Positions 55,658-63,908 of a stretch of 64,000 nt of DNA are shown here, piece by piece. The stretch is taken from the NCBI RefSeq assembly GCF_016924755.1, contig NZ_JAFFJX010000009.1, forward strand, positions 124,001-188,000. Reading direction: 5' to 3'. A program made the translations under genes and the position numbers. The DNA comes from Longitalea arenae. GTDB taxonomy: Bacteria > Bacteroidota > Bacteroidia > Chitinophagales > Chitinophagaceae. The notes beneath the pieces were generated by a model. It did no database searches. It saw nothing but the letters and a program-made list of their open reading frames with translations, and was not told where the DNA came from. The number at the start of each line of letters is the position of its first letter. Position 1 is the stretch's first letter.

Positions 55658-55830
55658 GCGGTCAAGTGAGTCACATGAGGATCTGAATAAAAGGAATCAT
55701 TGACTGATTTGACCGTTTTACTGATCTGACCTTTGGACAAGGGCTCATTTGACCATTGTGGTTCATTTGACGGTTCAACCGATCAGACCTTTTTGATCCA
55801 TCAGACTGTTTTGATCATTTTGAGCCTTTT
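55658..55830. repeat. word-repeat region (TTTGACC / GATCTGACC words)
   Basis: The gap between rplY and pth is made of reiterated six- to nine-base words: CGGTCAAGTGAGTCAC, ATTTGACCG, GATCTGACC, CATTTGACC, CATTTGACGG, GATCAGACC, CATCAGACTG and TTGATCATTTTGAG. CGGTCAA (55659-55665) and TTGACCG (55709-55715) are opposite in sense, but no long clean stem forms. It is the same class of texture as the inverted elements elsewhere. Confidence 0.6.
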
Positions 55831-55877
55831 CTGCATCTAGCTTACCCCACCACCCAGTATCATTATTGCCTTTTTTT

Positions 55878-56453
55878 ATGAAATTCCTGTTGATTGGTTT
55901 AGGTAATATAGGAGATGAATATGCATATACCCGTCACAACATCGGTTTTGATGTAGTAGATGCTTTTGCACAAAAGCATGGTGGATTTTTTGGGGTGGGA
56001 AGGCTGGCACAGGTTTGTGATATAAAGTGGAAGGGCAAAAAGTTGACAATTATCAAGCCTACTACCTATATGAACCTTAGTGGAAAGGCTGTAAAGTATT
56101 GGATGGAAAAAGAATCGGTCGCTTTGGAACAATTATTGGTAATAGTAGACGATATTGCATTACCGCTTTCCCGGATACGGCTTCGACCTTCGGGTAGCTC
56201 TGCTGGTCATAATGGATTGCGGAGCATCGAGGAGACCCTTCTATCCGATAAATATCCCCGATTACGATTTGGTATCGGCAACGATTTCCCCAAAGGAGGG
56301 CAGGCGGATTTTGTGCTAAGCCGCTGGACGCCCCAGGAAGCGCCCTTAGTAAAACGAAAGGTTGATAAATGTGTGGAAGTGATAGAAAATTTTATCACCA
56401 TTGGCATCGAACGAACTATGAATGAAGCGAATAAATTGGAGTTTACACTATGA
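55878..56453 (+). CDS. pth: peptidyl-tRNA hydrolase
   Basis: This is a 191-residue Pth, which releases peptides from prematurely dropped tRNAs. The start ATG at 55878 (MKFLLIGLGNIGDEYAYTRH) puts N10 and catalytic H20 in their usual places; the upstream ATG four codons earlier is not needed. VIVDDIALPLSRIRLRPSGS holds the catalytic aspartate, and SAGHNGLRSIEE the second conserved part. Confidence 0.97.
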   Translation: MKFLLIGLGNIGDEYAYTRHNIGFDVVDAFAQKHGGFFGVGRLAQVCDIKWKGKKLTIIKPTTYMNLSGKAVKYWMEKESVALEQLLVIVDDIALPLSRIRLRPSGSSAGHNGLRSIEETLLSDKYPRLRFGIGNDFPKGGQADFVLSRWTPQEAPLVKRKVDKCVEVIENFITIGIERTMNEANKLEFTL

Positions 56454-56600
56454 TTTGTTAATTTGAATCTTTATTTTCGCAATGCCAATATTTGAGGTGA
56501 GTAATAATTTGATATTCAATATCTCTATGTCCACGTACCCCGGCTTTTCCAGGCGCATGAAACTTGAAAACAATTATCTCAATTAAACCCTTTGTTGAGT

Positions 56601-57212
56601 ATGAAAATTTTCTGTGTAGGCCGTAATTATGTGGCTCACGCAAAAGAATTGGGTAACGAGGTTCCAGAAGAACCTATCGTTTTTATGAAACCTAAAAGTG
56701 CTTTACTGCAGGCTCATACCCCTTTTTATTACCCTGAGTTCACTAACGAATTGCATTACGAATGTGAATTGGTATTACGCATATCAAAGAATGGTAAATA
56801 CATTCAGGATAGGTTTGCCAGTAAGTATTATGATGCCGTAACAGTTGGTATCGACTTTACGGCCCGCGATATTCAGACTGAATTGAAGGAAAAGGGATTG
56901 CCCTGGGAAAAAGCAAAAGCCTGGGATAATTCTGCCGTGATCGGAAAGTGGATACCACTCACAAATATCAAGAACAAAAAAGACATCAACTTCTGCCTGT
57001 ATAAAAATAAGGAGCTGGTACAGCAGGGTAATTCGGGTTTAATGATCAATAACTTTGATAAAGTAGTTGCTTATATCTCTAACTATTTTTCAGTGAATAT
57101 TGGCGACCTGGTATTTACCGGCACACCAGCTGGTGTAGGCGAATGCGTGGTTGGTGACGAGCTGGAAGCCTTTATCGAAGACGACAGCTTATTAAGTTTA
57201 GAGATCAAATAA
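56601..57212 (+). CDS. fumarylacetoacetate hydrolase (FAH) fold protein
   Basis: This is a 203-residue enzyme of the short FAH family (MKIFCVGRNYVAHAKELGNE). The metal ligands are in HYECELVLRIS and TVGIDFTARDIQ. The family includes acylpyruvases and oxaloacetate decarboxylases or tautomerases; PEEPIVFMKPKSALL and GDLVFTGTPAGVG are its marks. The small size matches acylpyruvase/oxaloacetate types. Cytoplasmic. Ends at a strong terminator. Confidence 0.93.
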   Translation: MKIFCVGRNYVAHAKELGNEVPEEPIVFMKPKSALLQAHTPFYYPEFTNELHYECELVLRISKNGKYIQDRFASKYYDAVTVGIDFTARDIQTELKEKGLPWEKAKAWDNSAVIGKWIPLTNIKNKKDINFCLYKNKELVQQGNSGLMINNFDKVVAYISNYFSVNIGDLVFTGTPAGVGECVVGDELEAFIEDDSLLSLEIK

Positions 57213-57238
57213 CAAATAGATCATCACTACAAGGAAAT

Positions 57239-57273
57239 AGCCTTTCCCGATTCCTCGGGAAGGGCTTTTTTTT
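57239..57273 (+). terminator. terminator after the FAH-family gene
   Basis: AGCCTTTCCCGA-TTCC-TCGGGAAGGGCT followed by a run of T bases, 27 bases past the stop codon. Confidence 0.9.
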
Positions 57274-57311
57274 AGCCTCATTTTTTCAGCCAAACTAACA
57301 TTTGTTATTGT

Positions 57312-57319
57312 TACTTTTG
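57312..57319 (+). promoter_or_regulatory. -7 box near the E1 dehydrogenase start
   Basis: TACTTTTG is an exact TAnnTTTG match ending 11 bases before the ATG at 57330, which predicts a leader of only about five bases. Confidence 0.45.
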
Positions 57320-57329
57320 CTGGTTAACT

Positions 57330-59396
57330 ATGATGCATACCGATACTTTATTAAAGGCCTACCGGCTCATGTGCACCGCCAAAGCCATGGCCGAAACCTA
57401 TGAAGCCAATCGTACCGCCTGCAAATACGTGCACTCTACATCCCGGGGGCATGAAGCTATTCAGCTGGCGGCCGCATTCCAATTGCTTCCATGCGATTAT
57501 ATCAGTCCATATTACCGCGATGAAAGTATTTTGCTGGGGCTGGGTTTTTCACCCTATCAGCTGATGCTGCAGCTGCTGGCCAAACGGGATGATATTTTCA
57601 CCGGCGGCCGTGAATACTATTCTCATCCCAATTACCGCGGAGGCGATAAACCCACCATCATCCACCAAAGCAGCGCCACCGGCATGCAGGTGATCCCTAC
57701 TACCGGTGTGGCACAGGGGCTTCAGTATCTTGAACAAATACATTCAGCCAAACTATTAAAAGGCCCTAATGGCGAATTGCCGGTAGTGATCTGCTCACTC
57801 GGTGATGCGAGTGTTACAGAAGGGGAAGTGAGTGAAGCCTTTCAGTTTGCCGTATTGAAAAAGCTGCCGATCATCTATCTGGTGCAGGACAATGGCTGGG
57901 GCATTAGTGCCAGTGCCGATGAAGTGCGCGTTATGGATGCATATGATTATGCCGGTGGTTTTCCCGGCCTGGATCGCGTACGGATCGATGGCAGTAATTT
58001 TGAAGAATGTTTCGATGCCATGCATCGGGTGGTACAATATGTACGGCAATATAGAACGCCTTACCTGGTGCAGGCAAAAGTGCCATTACTCGGCCATCAT
58101 ACCAGCGGCGTGCGCAAAGAGTTTTACCGCTCGCAACAAGACCTCGAACTGCATGCCCTGAGTGATCCGGCGCCCAAATTGAGAAAGCATTTATTGCAGT
58201 ATGGTGTTGAAGAACAGGAGCTGCTGAATATAGAAAAGAAAGCCTGGGAAGATGTTGCCCGGCAATTTCAGGAGGCCCTGGCATCGCCGGAGCCCGACCC
58301 GGCTACTGTAACCGACTTTGTATTTGTTCCAACTCCTGTTACAGCAGAAAAAGGACAAAGGCAACCTGCCGGTAATGAAAAGATCATTATGGTAGATGCA
58401 GCGCTCTTCGCCATAAGAGAAATTATGGAAGATCATCCCGAAGCTGTGTTGTACGGGCAGGATGTAGGCCGGCGCCTTGGCGGGGTTTTCCGCGAAGCGG
58501 CTACCCTGGCCGAGCAATTCGGTGATCTGCGGGTCTTCAATACGGCCATCCAGGAAGCTTATATCATTGGTTCTACCGTTGGCATGAGTGCAGCAGGTGT
58601 AAAGCCGATCGTTGAAGTACAGTTTGCTGATTATATCTATCCCGGCTTTAATCAGCTGGTGACAGAGATCTCTAAATCATGTTATCTCAGTTGTGGCAAG
58701 TTCCCTGTTCAAACAGTAATACGCGTGCCTATTGGCGCTTATGGTGGCGGCGGGCCCTATCATAGCGGCAGTGTTGAAACTACATTACTATCTGTTAAAG
58801 GAATTAAGGTAGTGTACCCTTCCAATGCCGCAGACATGAAAGGCTTGATGAAAGCAGCTTTTCTTGATCCCAACCCGGTCGTAATGCTTGAACATAAGGG
58901 TTTGTATTGGAGCAAGGTACCTGGTACCGAAGACGCAAAAACTATAGAGCCATCCCGTGATTATATTTTGCCATTAGGAAAAGCGAACTTGGTTTTGCAG
59001 GCAGATACAGAAAAAGTTACGGTTGGTGACTCCTGTTGTATCATCACCTACGGAATGGGCGTTTACTGGGCCCGCACTGCTGCAAAGCAATTTCCTGGTC
59101 AGGTTGATATTATTGACTTGCGTACCTTGTACCCATTAGATGAAGCACTGATCTTTGAAACCGTAAAAAAACACGGTAAATGTTTAGTGCTTACTGAAGA
59201 ACAGCAGAACAATTCCTTTGCAGAAGCCTTAGCGGGAAGAATTTCCTATACCTGTTTTCAATGGCTCGATGCGCCGGTTGTTGTATTAGGTGCGTTAAAT
59301 GTACCTGCGGTGCCCATGAATATGCAGTTGGAACAAGCGATGTTACCGAATGGTGAAAAAGTGGCAGCGTTGATTAAACACTTGTTAGTTTCCTGA
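57330..59396 (+). CDS. fused 2-oxoacid dehydrogenase E1 (alpha plus beta)
   Basis: This is a 688-residue thiamine-diphosphate enzyme that joins both E1 subunits of the branched-chain type complex in one chain. Residues 1-340 are E1 alpha: the TPP site is GDASVTEGEVSEAFQFAV then QDNGWGIS. Residues 355-685 are E1 beta, starting NEKIIMVDAALFAIREIMED and containing GQDVGRRLGGVFREA and RVPIGAYGGGGPYHSGS. It decarboxylates 2-oxoacids and passes the acyl group to an E2 lipoyl partner not in this window. The fusion is common in Bacteroidota. A short-leader promoter precedes it. Confidence 0.95.
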   Translation: MMHTDTLLKAYRLMCTAKAMAETYEANRTACKYVHSTSRGHEAIQLAAAFQLLPCDYISPYYRDESILLGLGFSPYQLMLQLLAKRDDIFTGGREYYSHPNYRGGDKPTIIHQSSATGMQVIPTTGVAQGLQYLEQIHSAKLLKGPNGELPVVICSLGDASVTEGEVSEAFQFAVLKKLPIIYLVQDNGWGISASADEVRVMDAYDYAGGFPGLDRVRIDGSNFEECFDAMHRVVQYVRQYRTPYLVQAKVPLLGHHTSGVRKEFYRSQQDLELHALSDPAPKLRKHLLQYGVEEQELLNIEKKAWEDVARQFQEALASPEPDPATVTDFVFVPTPVTAEKGQRQPAGNEKIIMVDAALFAIREIMEDHPEAVLYGQDVGRRLGGVFREAATLAEQFGDLRVFNTAIQEAYIIGSTVGMSAAGVKPIVEVQFADYIYPGFNQLVTEISKSCYLSCGKFPVQTVIRVPIGAYGGGGPYHSGSVETTLLSVKGIKVVYPSNAADMKGLMKAAFLDPNPVVMLEHKGLYWSKVPGTEDAKTIEPSRDYILPLGKANLVLQADTEKVTVGDSCCIITYGMGVYWARTAAKQFPGQVDIIDLRTLYPLDEALIFETVKKHGKCLVLTEEQQNNSFAEALAGRISYTCFQWLDAPVVVLGALNVPAVPMNMQLEQAMLPNGEKVAALIKHLLVS

Positions 59397-59406
59397 TCAA
59401 GATCAG
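59393..59406. promoter_or_regulatory. perfect palindrome at the E1 stop codon (CRP/FNR-like)
   Basis: CTGATC-AA-GATCAG is a perfect inverted repeat overlapping the E1 stop and lying 167 bases before the transposase-derived gene. It resembles the FNR-type box at 25584 in its GATCAAGATC-like core but does not match the FNR consensus. Confidence 0.3.
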
Positions 59407-59572
59407 TTATATACACTTCTAGATAATTTTATTATAGCGTTTTATTCTACAAGATAAGTAGGTTGAATCGTACATCCTATCCTTCTGCCGTTTATAATAT
59501 TTTAACACGTAGCGTATAATAAAATTTGTCTTATTTACGTAGAGTTACGTACTTCAAACTACCTAAGCAGCC

Positions 59573-60265
59573 ATGAAAAACAGATACCTGAAGGGGGCCC
59601 ATCTTTCTGAGCGGAAAGTTCGGGAACTTATTAAATTATTCTCGGAAGATCTGACAGCCACACAGATCGCCAACATCACTGGAATTAGTCGGATTACGGT
59701 AAATGCGTACTTCAAACTAATTCGTACACACATTGCGAAATTTTGCGAAGAAAGGAACCCATTTCATTTTACGAATGGAACGGTTTCTTATCATGCATCG
59801 GAAAATGGCACTGTAGCCGGTAACGGAGCAGTATCAAAGAAATCGTTTTACGGCATCTTTAAAAACGATGACACCATTTATGCCGATAAGATCGCAAACA
59901 TCGATTCGGAGTGGATGTACGATTGGTTAAAAGGAAAAACCGAAGGTGAACGCGACATCATTGAAAAGCATCGCCTGCATTTATTCAACGGCATTGCCGA
60001 TTTCAACAGCATCCGCTTATACCGCATCAATGAATCGGTTACGGGTGTTAGCCGCAGTAAGTCGCATATCGACGAGATCGATATGTTCTGGGGCATGCTG
60101 AAATCGCGGTTAATTAAATTCCGTGGATTAAACAGCGGTACGCTTTATCTTCACGTTAAAGAAACTGAGTTCAGGTACAACTACAGGGAAAATGATCTTT
60201 TTGAGCTGTTGATGGAAATTTTGCATAAACGGCCTTTGCATTATTCTAAAGAAGTGATTAAATAG
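59573..60265 (+). CDS. IS1595/IS1016-like transposase derivative without catalytic triad
   Basis: This is a 230-residue intact ORF. Residues 1-60 are the helix-turn-helix head of IS1016-type transposases (LSERKVRELIKLFSEDLTAT, then ITGISRITVNAYFKLIR). Residues 164-225 are their C-terminal part (SHIDEIDMFWGMLKSRLIKF, then LYLHVKETEFRYNYR). Aligned from memory with IS1016, the GEVEADES motif reads GTVSYHAS, so the first catalytic D is H74. The IVYTD motif reads IIEKH, so the second is H133; the third E is D170. K177 is kept. No terminal inverted repeats or target duplication are seen. It has its own terminator. I read it as a domesticated, DNA-binding protein; a decayed but still open IS is the alternative. 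Confidence 0.7.
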   Translation: MKNRYLKGAHLSERKVRELIKLFSEDLTATQIANITGISRITVNAYFKLIRTHIAKFCEERNPFHFTNGTVSYHASENGTVAGNGAVSKKSFYGIFKNDDTIYADKIANIDSEWMYDWLKGKTEGERDIIEKHRLHLFNGIADFNSIRLYRINESVTGVSRSKSHIDEIDMFWGMLKSRLIKFRGLNSGTLYLHVKETEFRYNYRENDLFELLMEILHKRPLHYSKEVIK

Positions 60266-60501
60266 TTGTTTTTGACCGTTTACGGTCGAAGACCCAAGAC
60301 ACTCCGGGGATTTTCATTCTATAGCCTATCGCAACTCATCCCTGGATCATATAAAACCAGTTGCGGTAATAGAATTTTTCTCATGTGACTCGCAGGTGGT
60401 TTCTACCACCTGCTTTTTTTATGCCCTGCGGGTAAATGGGTATTTAACCCATAAAAAACAAATTCGGTAATTTGCAGCAGGCTCATTTAAAGGCCTGTTT
60501 T
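60266..60501. other. downstream region of the transposase-derived gene
   Basis: After the stop a palindrome GACCGTTTACGGTC lies at 60273-60286, then 100 bases without recognisable content, then the terminator at 60392. No IS1595-type end repeat was found here or in 59397-59572. Confidence 0.4.
60392..60421 (+). terminator. terminator after the transposase-derived gene
   Basis: GCAGGTGGT-TTCT-ACCACCTGC followed by eight T bases forms a perfect nine-pair stem. Confidence 0.9.
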
Positions 60502-61440
60502 ATGGGGCACGACCATTCACATGCACATGCTCATTCGCATGTATCGTTCAATGAAGCCAGCCTGAAAGCGTTTCAGGTAGGCATTGGGCTGAATGTGCTC
60601 TTTGTGCTCGTGGAAGTAGGCGCGGGGCTGGCATATAAATCTATTTCCCTCCTGAGCGATGCGGGTCATAACCTGGCAGATGTGGCCAGTTTACTGCTTT
60701 CCTATTTTGCTTTCAAGCTCGCCCGCCGGCAGGCAACCATGCGTTTTACCTACGGTTATAAAAAGACCACGGTCCTGGCGGCTTTTCTAAACGCACTATT
60801 GCTGCTGCTGGCCATTGGTATACTTGGCTATGAATCGGTACTTCGTTTACAGGCGCCGCCGCCTGTACAAGGTACCGGTATTGCCTGGGTGGCCGCCGTT
60901 GGCATTGCCGTGAACAGTATTTCTGCCTTTCTTTTCTTCCGGAACAAAGATGCCGATCTCAATATAAAAGGCGCCTACCTTCACCTGGTCGCCGATGCGC
61001 TGGTATCGATTGGCGTAGTGGTGGGCGGCATTGTCATTTCCTTTACGAATTGGTACTGGCTGGATCCCCTGATCGGGCTGACCATCATGTTCATCGTGCT
61101 CGTTGGCACCTGGTCGCTGCTGACAAACAGTTTTAAAATGTCGGTTGATGCGGTGCCGGCAGGTATTGAGCTGGACGAGATCTCAAAGGTTATTTTAGCT
61201 GTGAAACATATCGTGAATGTGCATCATATTCATATCTGGCCATTAAGCACAACGGAAAATGCATTAACTGCGCATGTTATTATTGAAGAATGTTTGCCCT
61301 TTAATGAAAAATTAAAAGTGATCCGGCAGCTCAAACATGAGCTGTTGCATCATAATATTCACCACAGTACTATTGAACTGGAGTCGGAGACCATTCATTG
61401 TCCCGATGAGAATGAGCGGCTGGAGCCACATGCTCACTAA
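60502..61440 (+). CDS. cation diffusion facilitator (zinc/cobalt-type exporter)
   Basis: This is a 312-residue CDF transporter that exchanges divalent metal for protons in the inner membrane. The start ATG at 60502 precedes a His-rich head (MGHDHSHAHAHSHVSF). Six helices follow; the metal site is HNLAD in helix 2 (LLSDAGHNLADVASLL) and HLVAD in helix 5 (YLHLVADALVSIG), the HxxxD pairs that favour zinc over manganese. The C-terminal dimer domain has HHIHIWPLSTTENALT. Closest to ZitB/CzcD. Its stop overlaps that of the convergent serine hydrolase gene. Confidence 0.95.
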   Translation: MGHDHSHAHAHSHVSFNEASLKAFQVGIGLNVLFVLVEVGAGLAYKSISLLSDAGHNLADVASLLLSYFAFKLARRQATMRFTYGYKKTTVLAAFLNALLLLLAIGILGYESVLRLQAPPPVQGTGIAWVAAVGIAVNSISAFLFFRNKDADLNIKGAYLHLVADALVSIGVVVGGIVISFTNWYWLDPLIGLTIMFIVLVGTWSLLTNSFKMSVDAVPAGIELDEISKVILAVKHIVNVHHIHIWPLSTTENALTAHVIIEECLPFNEKLKVIRQLKHELLHHNIHHSTIELESETIHCPDENERLEPHAH

Positions 61441-62348
61441 TCTATTGGTTTATCGGAACGGCTCACATATTTATAGATCATTTCCGAAACTTCGGCCATG
61501 GCCTTTTTGGCCTTCTCTTCATCCTGCAGATCTTTTGATAATAAGACCAGCACATATTTTTTTCCGTTGGGAAAAAAAACGATACCCGAGTCGTGCTGCA
61601 CATGTGAGATATTGCCTGTTTTATGGGCGACCTTCACCTCCCTGGGTAAACGGGCAGGTATGATCTCGTTGAAGTGTTGATCTAATAAGATCCTGATCAT
61701 GGCATCGCAGGCAGTACTGTCGATGATTTCGCCCCGCGCCATTTTTTCAAAGATCACCAGCAGGTCAAGAGAGGTGGTTACATTATTGAACCCTTTCGCA
61801 TAGGCCCTGGCGTCTTCCACACCCCGCAATACCTGTATTTTACCGGCGCCCAACTGCCGCATGGTTTGGGTAACATTCCTTGCATTTACCAGTTCAATGA
61901 CCATATTGGTAGCCAGGTTACTGCTCATAATGATCATATCATACACCAGGTTATACAAGGATCTTTTTTCTCCTAAATGACGATAGAGTTCCTGCTCGCT
62001 GTCATCATCGGGGTTCAGACTGAACGTACTGCTGTCAACAATACTTTTAAACTGATTTCTCAATACAAAGGAATCGTTCAGGGAAAAACTGCCGGCAGCC
62101 GCCTGTTTATATACCTCTATCATTACAGGTGTTTTCATGGTGCTTGCTGCATGAAAATAGGTTTGCTCATTGATGAGCAGCGTTTCTCCTGTGGAAAGGT
62201 CTTTAAAAGCAACGGAGAATTTCCCGGGTTGCTCAGCCAGTTTGTCGTTGATCTGGTCTTTCAGTTTGTCTAATGTCATACGGTTTGAACAGGCACAAAT
62301 AAGGAAAAGGCTACAAAACAAGATGTTTATTTTCGGATAAATGGTCAT
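61437..62348 (-). CDS. class A beta-lactamase-fold serine hydrolase (lipoprotein)
   Basis: This is a 303-residue exported protein; Cys20 in LFLICACSNR is a plausible lipidation site. The nucleophile motif is S69-T-M-K72 (AASTMKTP). S142-S-N144 replaces SDN, and K243-T-G245 (HKTGNIS) closes the site. E178 stands where E166 should be, but the usual N170 is missing (VEDARAY). It therefore belongs to the beta-lactamase-related group whose members may act as weak beta-lactamases, DD-peptidases or other hydrolases. Resistance should not be assumed. The stop overlaps the CDF gene by three bases. Confidence 0.88.
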   Translation of the reverse strand: MTIYPKINILFCSLFLICACSNRMTLDKLKDQINDKLAEQPGKFSVAFKDLSTGETLLINEQTYFHAASTMKTPVMIEVYKQAAAGSFSLNDSFVLRNQFKSIVDSSTFSLNPDDDSEQELYRHLGEKRSLYNLVYDMIIMSSNLATNMVIELVNARNVTQTMRQLGAGKIQVLRGVEDARAYAKGFNNVTTSLDLLVIFEKMARGEIIDSTACDAMIRILLDQHFNEIIPARLPREVKVAHKTGNISHVQHDSGIVFFPNGKKYVLVLLSKDLQDEEKAKKAMAEVSEMIYKYVSRSDKPID

Positions 62349-62481
62349 AACGGTAGTTATACATCGAAGATAATAGAAATACAGTTAGCGGTGAACGCGT
62401 TGTTCAAAACCGGCCACTTTCGGAAAAAAGCCTTATCTTGAAATAGGAGTGGTACCACCTATTATTCGAAAATTACGGCCA

Positions 62482-62877
62482 ATGCTTCAAAATCAACTGC
62501 TATTTCTGGTAGATGACGACATAGACGATCAGGAAATTTTCAAACTGGCTTTGGCAAAAGTGGATGGTGATCTTGAATTATTAACAGCTTCCGACGGTTA
62601 TGAAGCGTTGAATACATTATTAGCGGCCGCTACCTTGCCTGATTATATCTTCGTTGACCTCAACATGCCCCGCATGAACGGATTACAGTTCCTTAAAGAA
62701 ATAAAGCAACAGGATGGATTAAAAAATATTCCGGTGATCATTTATTCTACAAGCTCGCATCCGGGCGATATTGCCAAAACGAAAGAACTGGGGGCTGTTT
62801 CATTTGTTACCAAACCTTCCCGCTTTGCAGAACTTTGCAATCTTTTGCAGTCGTTGATCAAATCGCAGCAGGTATAA
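62482..62877 (+). CDS. stand-alone response regulator (receiver domain only)
   Basis: This is a 131-residue CheY-like receiver, starting at the ATG 62482 (MLQNQLLFLVDDDIDDQEIF); an in-frame GTG at 62449 is less likely. The acidic pair D11-D12, phospho-acceptor D59 (YIFVDLNMPRMNG), the Ser/Thr switch in YSTSSHPG and K near 109 (VTKPSRF) are all present. It has no output domain, so it should act by protein contact. No histidine kinase is adjacent. Confidence 0.93.
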   Translation: MLQNQLLFLVDDDIDDQEIFKLALAKVDGDLELLTASDGYEALNTLLAAATLPDYIFVDLNMPRMNGLQFLKEIKQQDGLKNIPVIIYSTSSHPGDIAKTKELGAVSFVTKPSRFAELCNLLQSLIKSQQV

Positions 62878-62906
62878 GCAATGGGCCGGGCGTTATGCTG
62901 CAAAGA

Positions 62907-63728
62907 TCATAGTTGTTCAATGACTCTTTTAAAAACAGTGCTTAATTTTTGATCGGCCTTGGCCGCCACCGCAATGATCTCTTCAATTTTTACGGGTTGC
63001 AGGTTATCGGGGTCACACTCATCAGTTATAACACTGACGGCGGCACATGGCAGGCCAATCTGGTTGGCCACAATTACTTCCGGCACTGTGCTCATTCCTA
63101 CCATATCAGCACCGATCACTCTAAGAAAGCGGTATTCAGCTCTTGTTTCCAGGTTAGGTCCGGGTACAGCTACATAAACGCCTTGTTTAAGGGGCACCGA
63201 TAACTCCAGAGCCGTTTTAATGAAAAGTTTATTCAGGCGGATATCATAAGGCTGGCTCATATCCGGGAACCGGGGGCCTAATGCTGGTGCATGCATGCCG
63301 CGTAAAGGATTTTCCGGTTGCAGGTTGATATGATCCGTAAGCAAAACAAGGTCTCCCTTTTTATATTCCGCATTCATACCGCCGGCAGCATTGCTTAACA
63401 ACAAGCTGCTAACACCTAAATTTTTGAACACCCGTACCGGAAAAGTGATCTGTTGCATGGTGTAGCCTTCATAATAATGAAAACGCCCCTGCATGATCAA
63501 AATCTTTTTATCATTTACGTTGGCCAGGGAAAGTTTTCCTTTATGCGATTCAACAGTAGAGGTCGGAAAATGCGGGATCTCATTATAGGATATTTGCCGG
63601 ATCACTTCCACCCGGTCGATAAATGTTCCCAGCCCCGTTCCTAAAACAATGGCTGTGGTGGCGCCCGTAAATCCTTGCTCTGCTAAAAATCCAGCCGTTT
63701 CTGCTATTTTTTCAAGAATGTCGTTCAT
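62907..63728 (-). CDS. purine nucleoside phosphorylase (trimeric class)
   Basis: This is a 273-residue enzyme from the ATG at 63728 (MNDILEKIAETAGFL); a TTG six codons earlier is open. It phosphorolyses purine nucleosides into base and ribose 1-phosphate. Marks: VLGTGLGTFIDRV, ESHKGKL, QGRFHYYEGY, SNAAGGMN, and PNLETRAEYRFLR with E198, and MVGMSTVPEV with M212. In place of the asparagine that reads 6-oxopurines in human PNP (N243) it has D236 (VSVITDECDPD), as in MTA phosphorylase. So adenosine may be a substrate. It links with deoC in nucleoside salvage. Confidence 0.95.
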   Translation of the reverse strand: MNDILEKIAETAGFLAEQGFTGATTAIVLGTGLGTFIDRVEVIRQISYNEIPHFPTSTVESHKGKLSLANVNDKKILIMQGRFHYYEGYTMQQITFPVRVFKNLGVSSLLLSNAAGGMNAEYKKGDLVLLTDHINLQPENPLRGMHAPALGPRFPDMSQPYDIRLNKLFIKTALELSVPLKQGVYVAVPGPNLETRAEYRFLRVIGADMVGMSTVPEVIVANQIGLPCAAVSVITDECDPDNLQPVKIEEIIAVAAKADQKLSTVFKRVIEQL

Positions 63729-63908
63729 CCCGCGATTTTTTTTCAAAATAAAGTATTCCGGCGGTTATTTTGAAGCATTTGGATACATTTATTGACTGTA
63801 ATGCAGAGATATGACAGCCTTCTTCGGCAGATTATTTGTATTCTTTACATATGATTGAATTGTAAAATCCACTAATTTAGTGGGGTATACTTCACAAAAG
63901 CCAAGTAA

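Noticed and set aside
59397-60501. Intact IS1595 insertion sequence
   Set aside because: No terminal inverted repeats or target-site duplication could be found on either side, and the catalytic residues are replaced.
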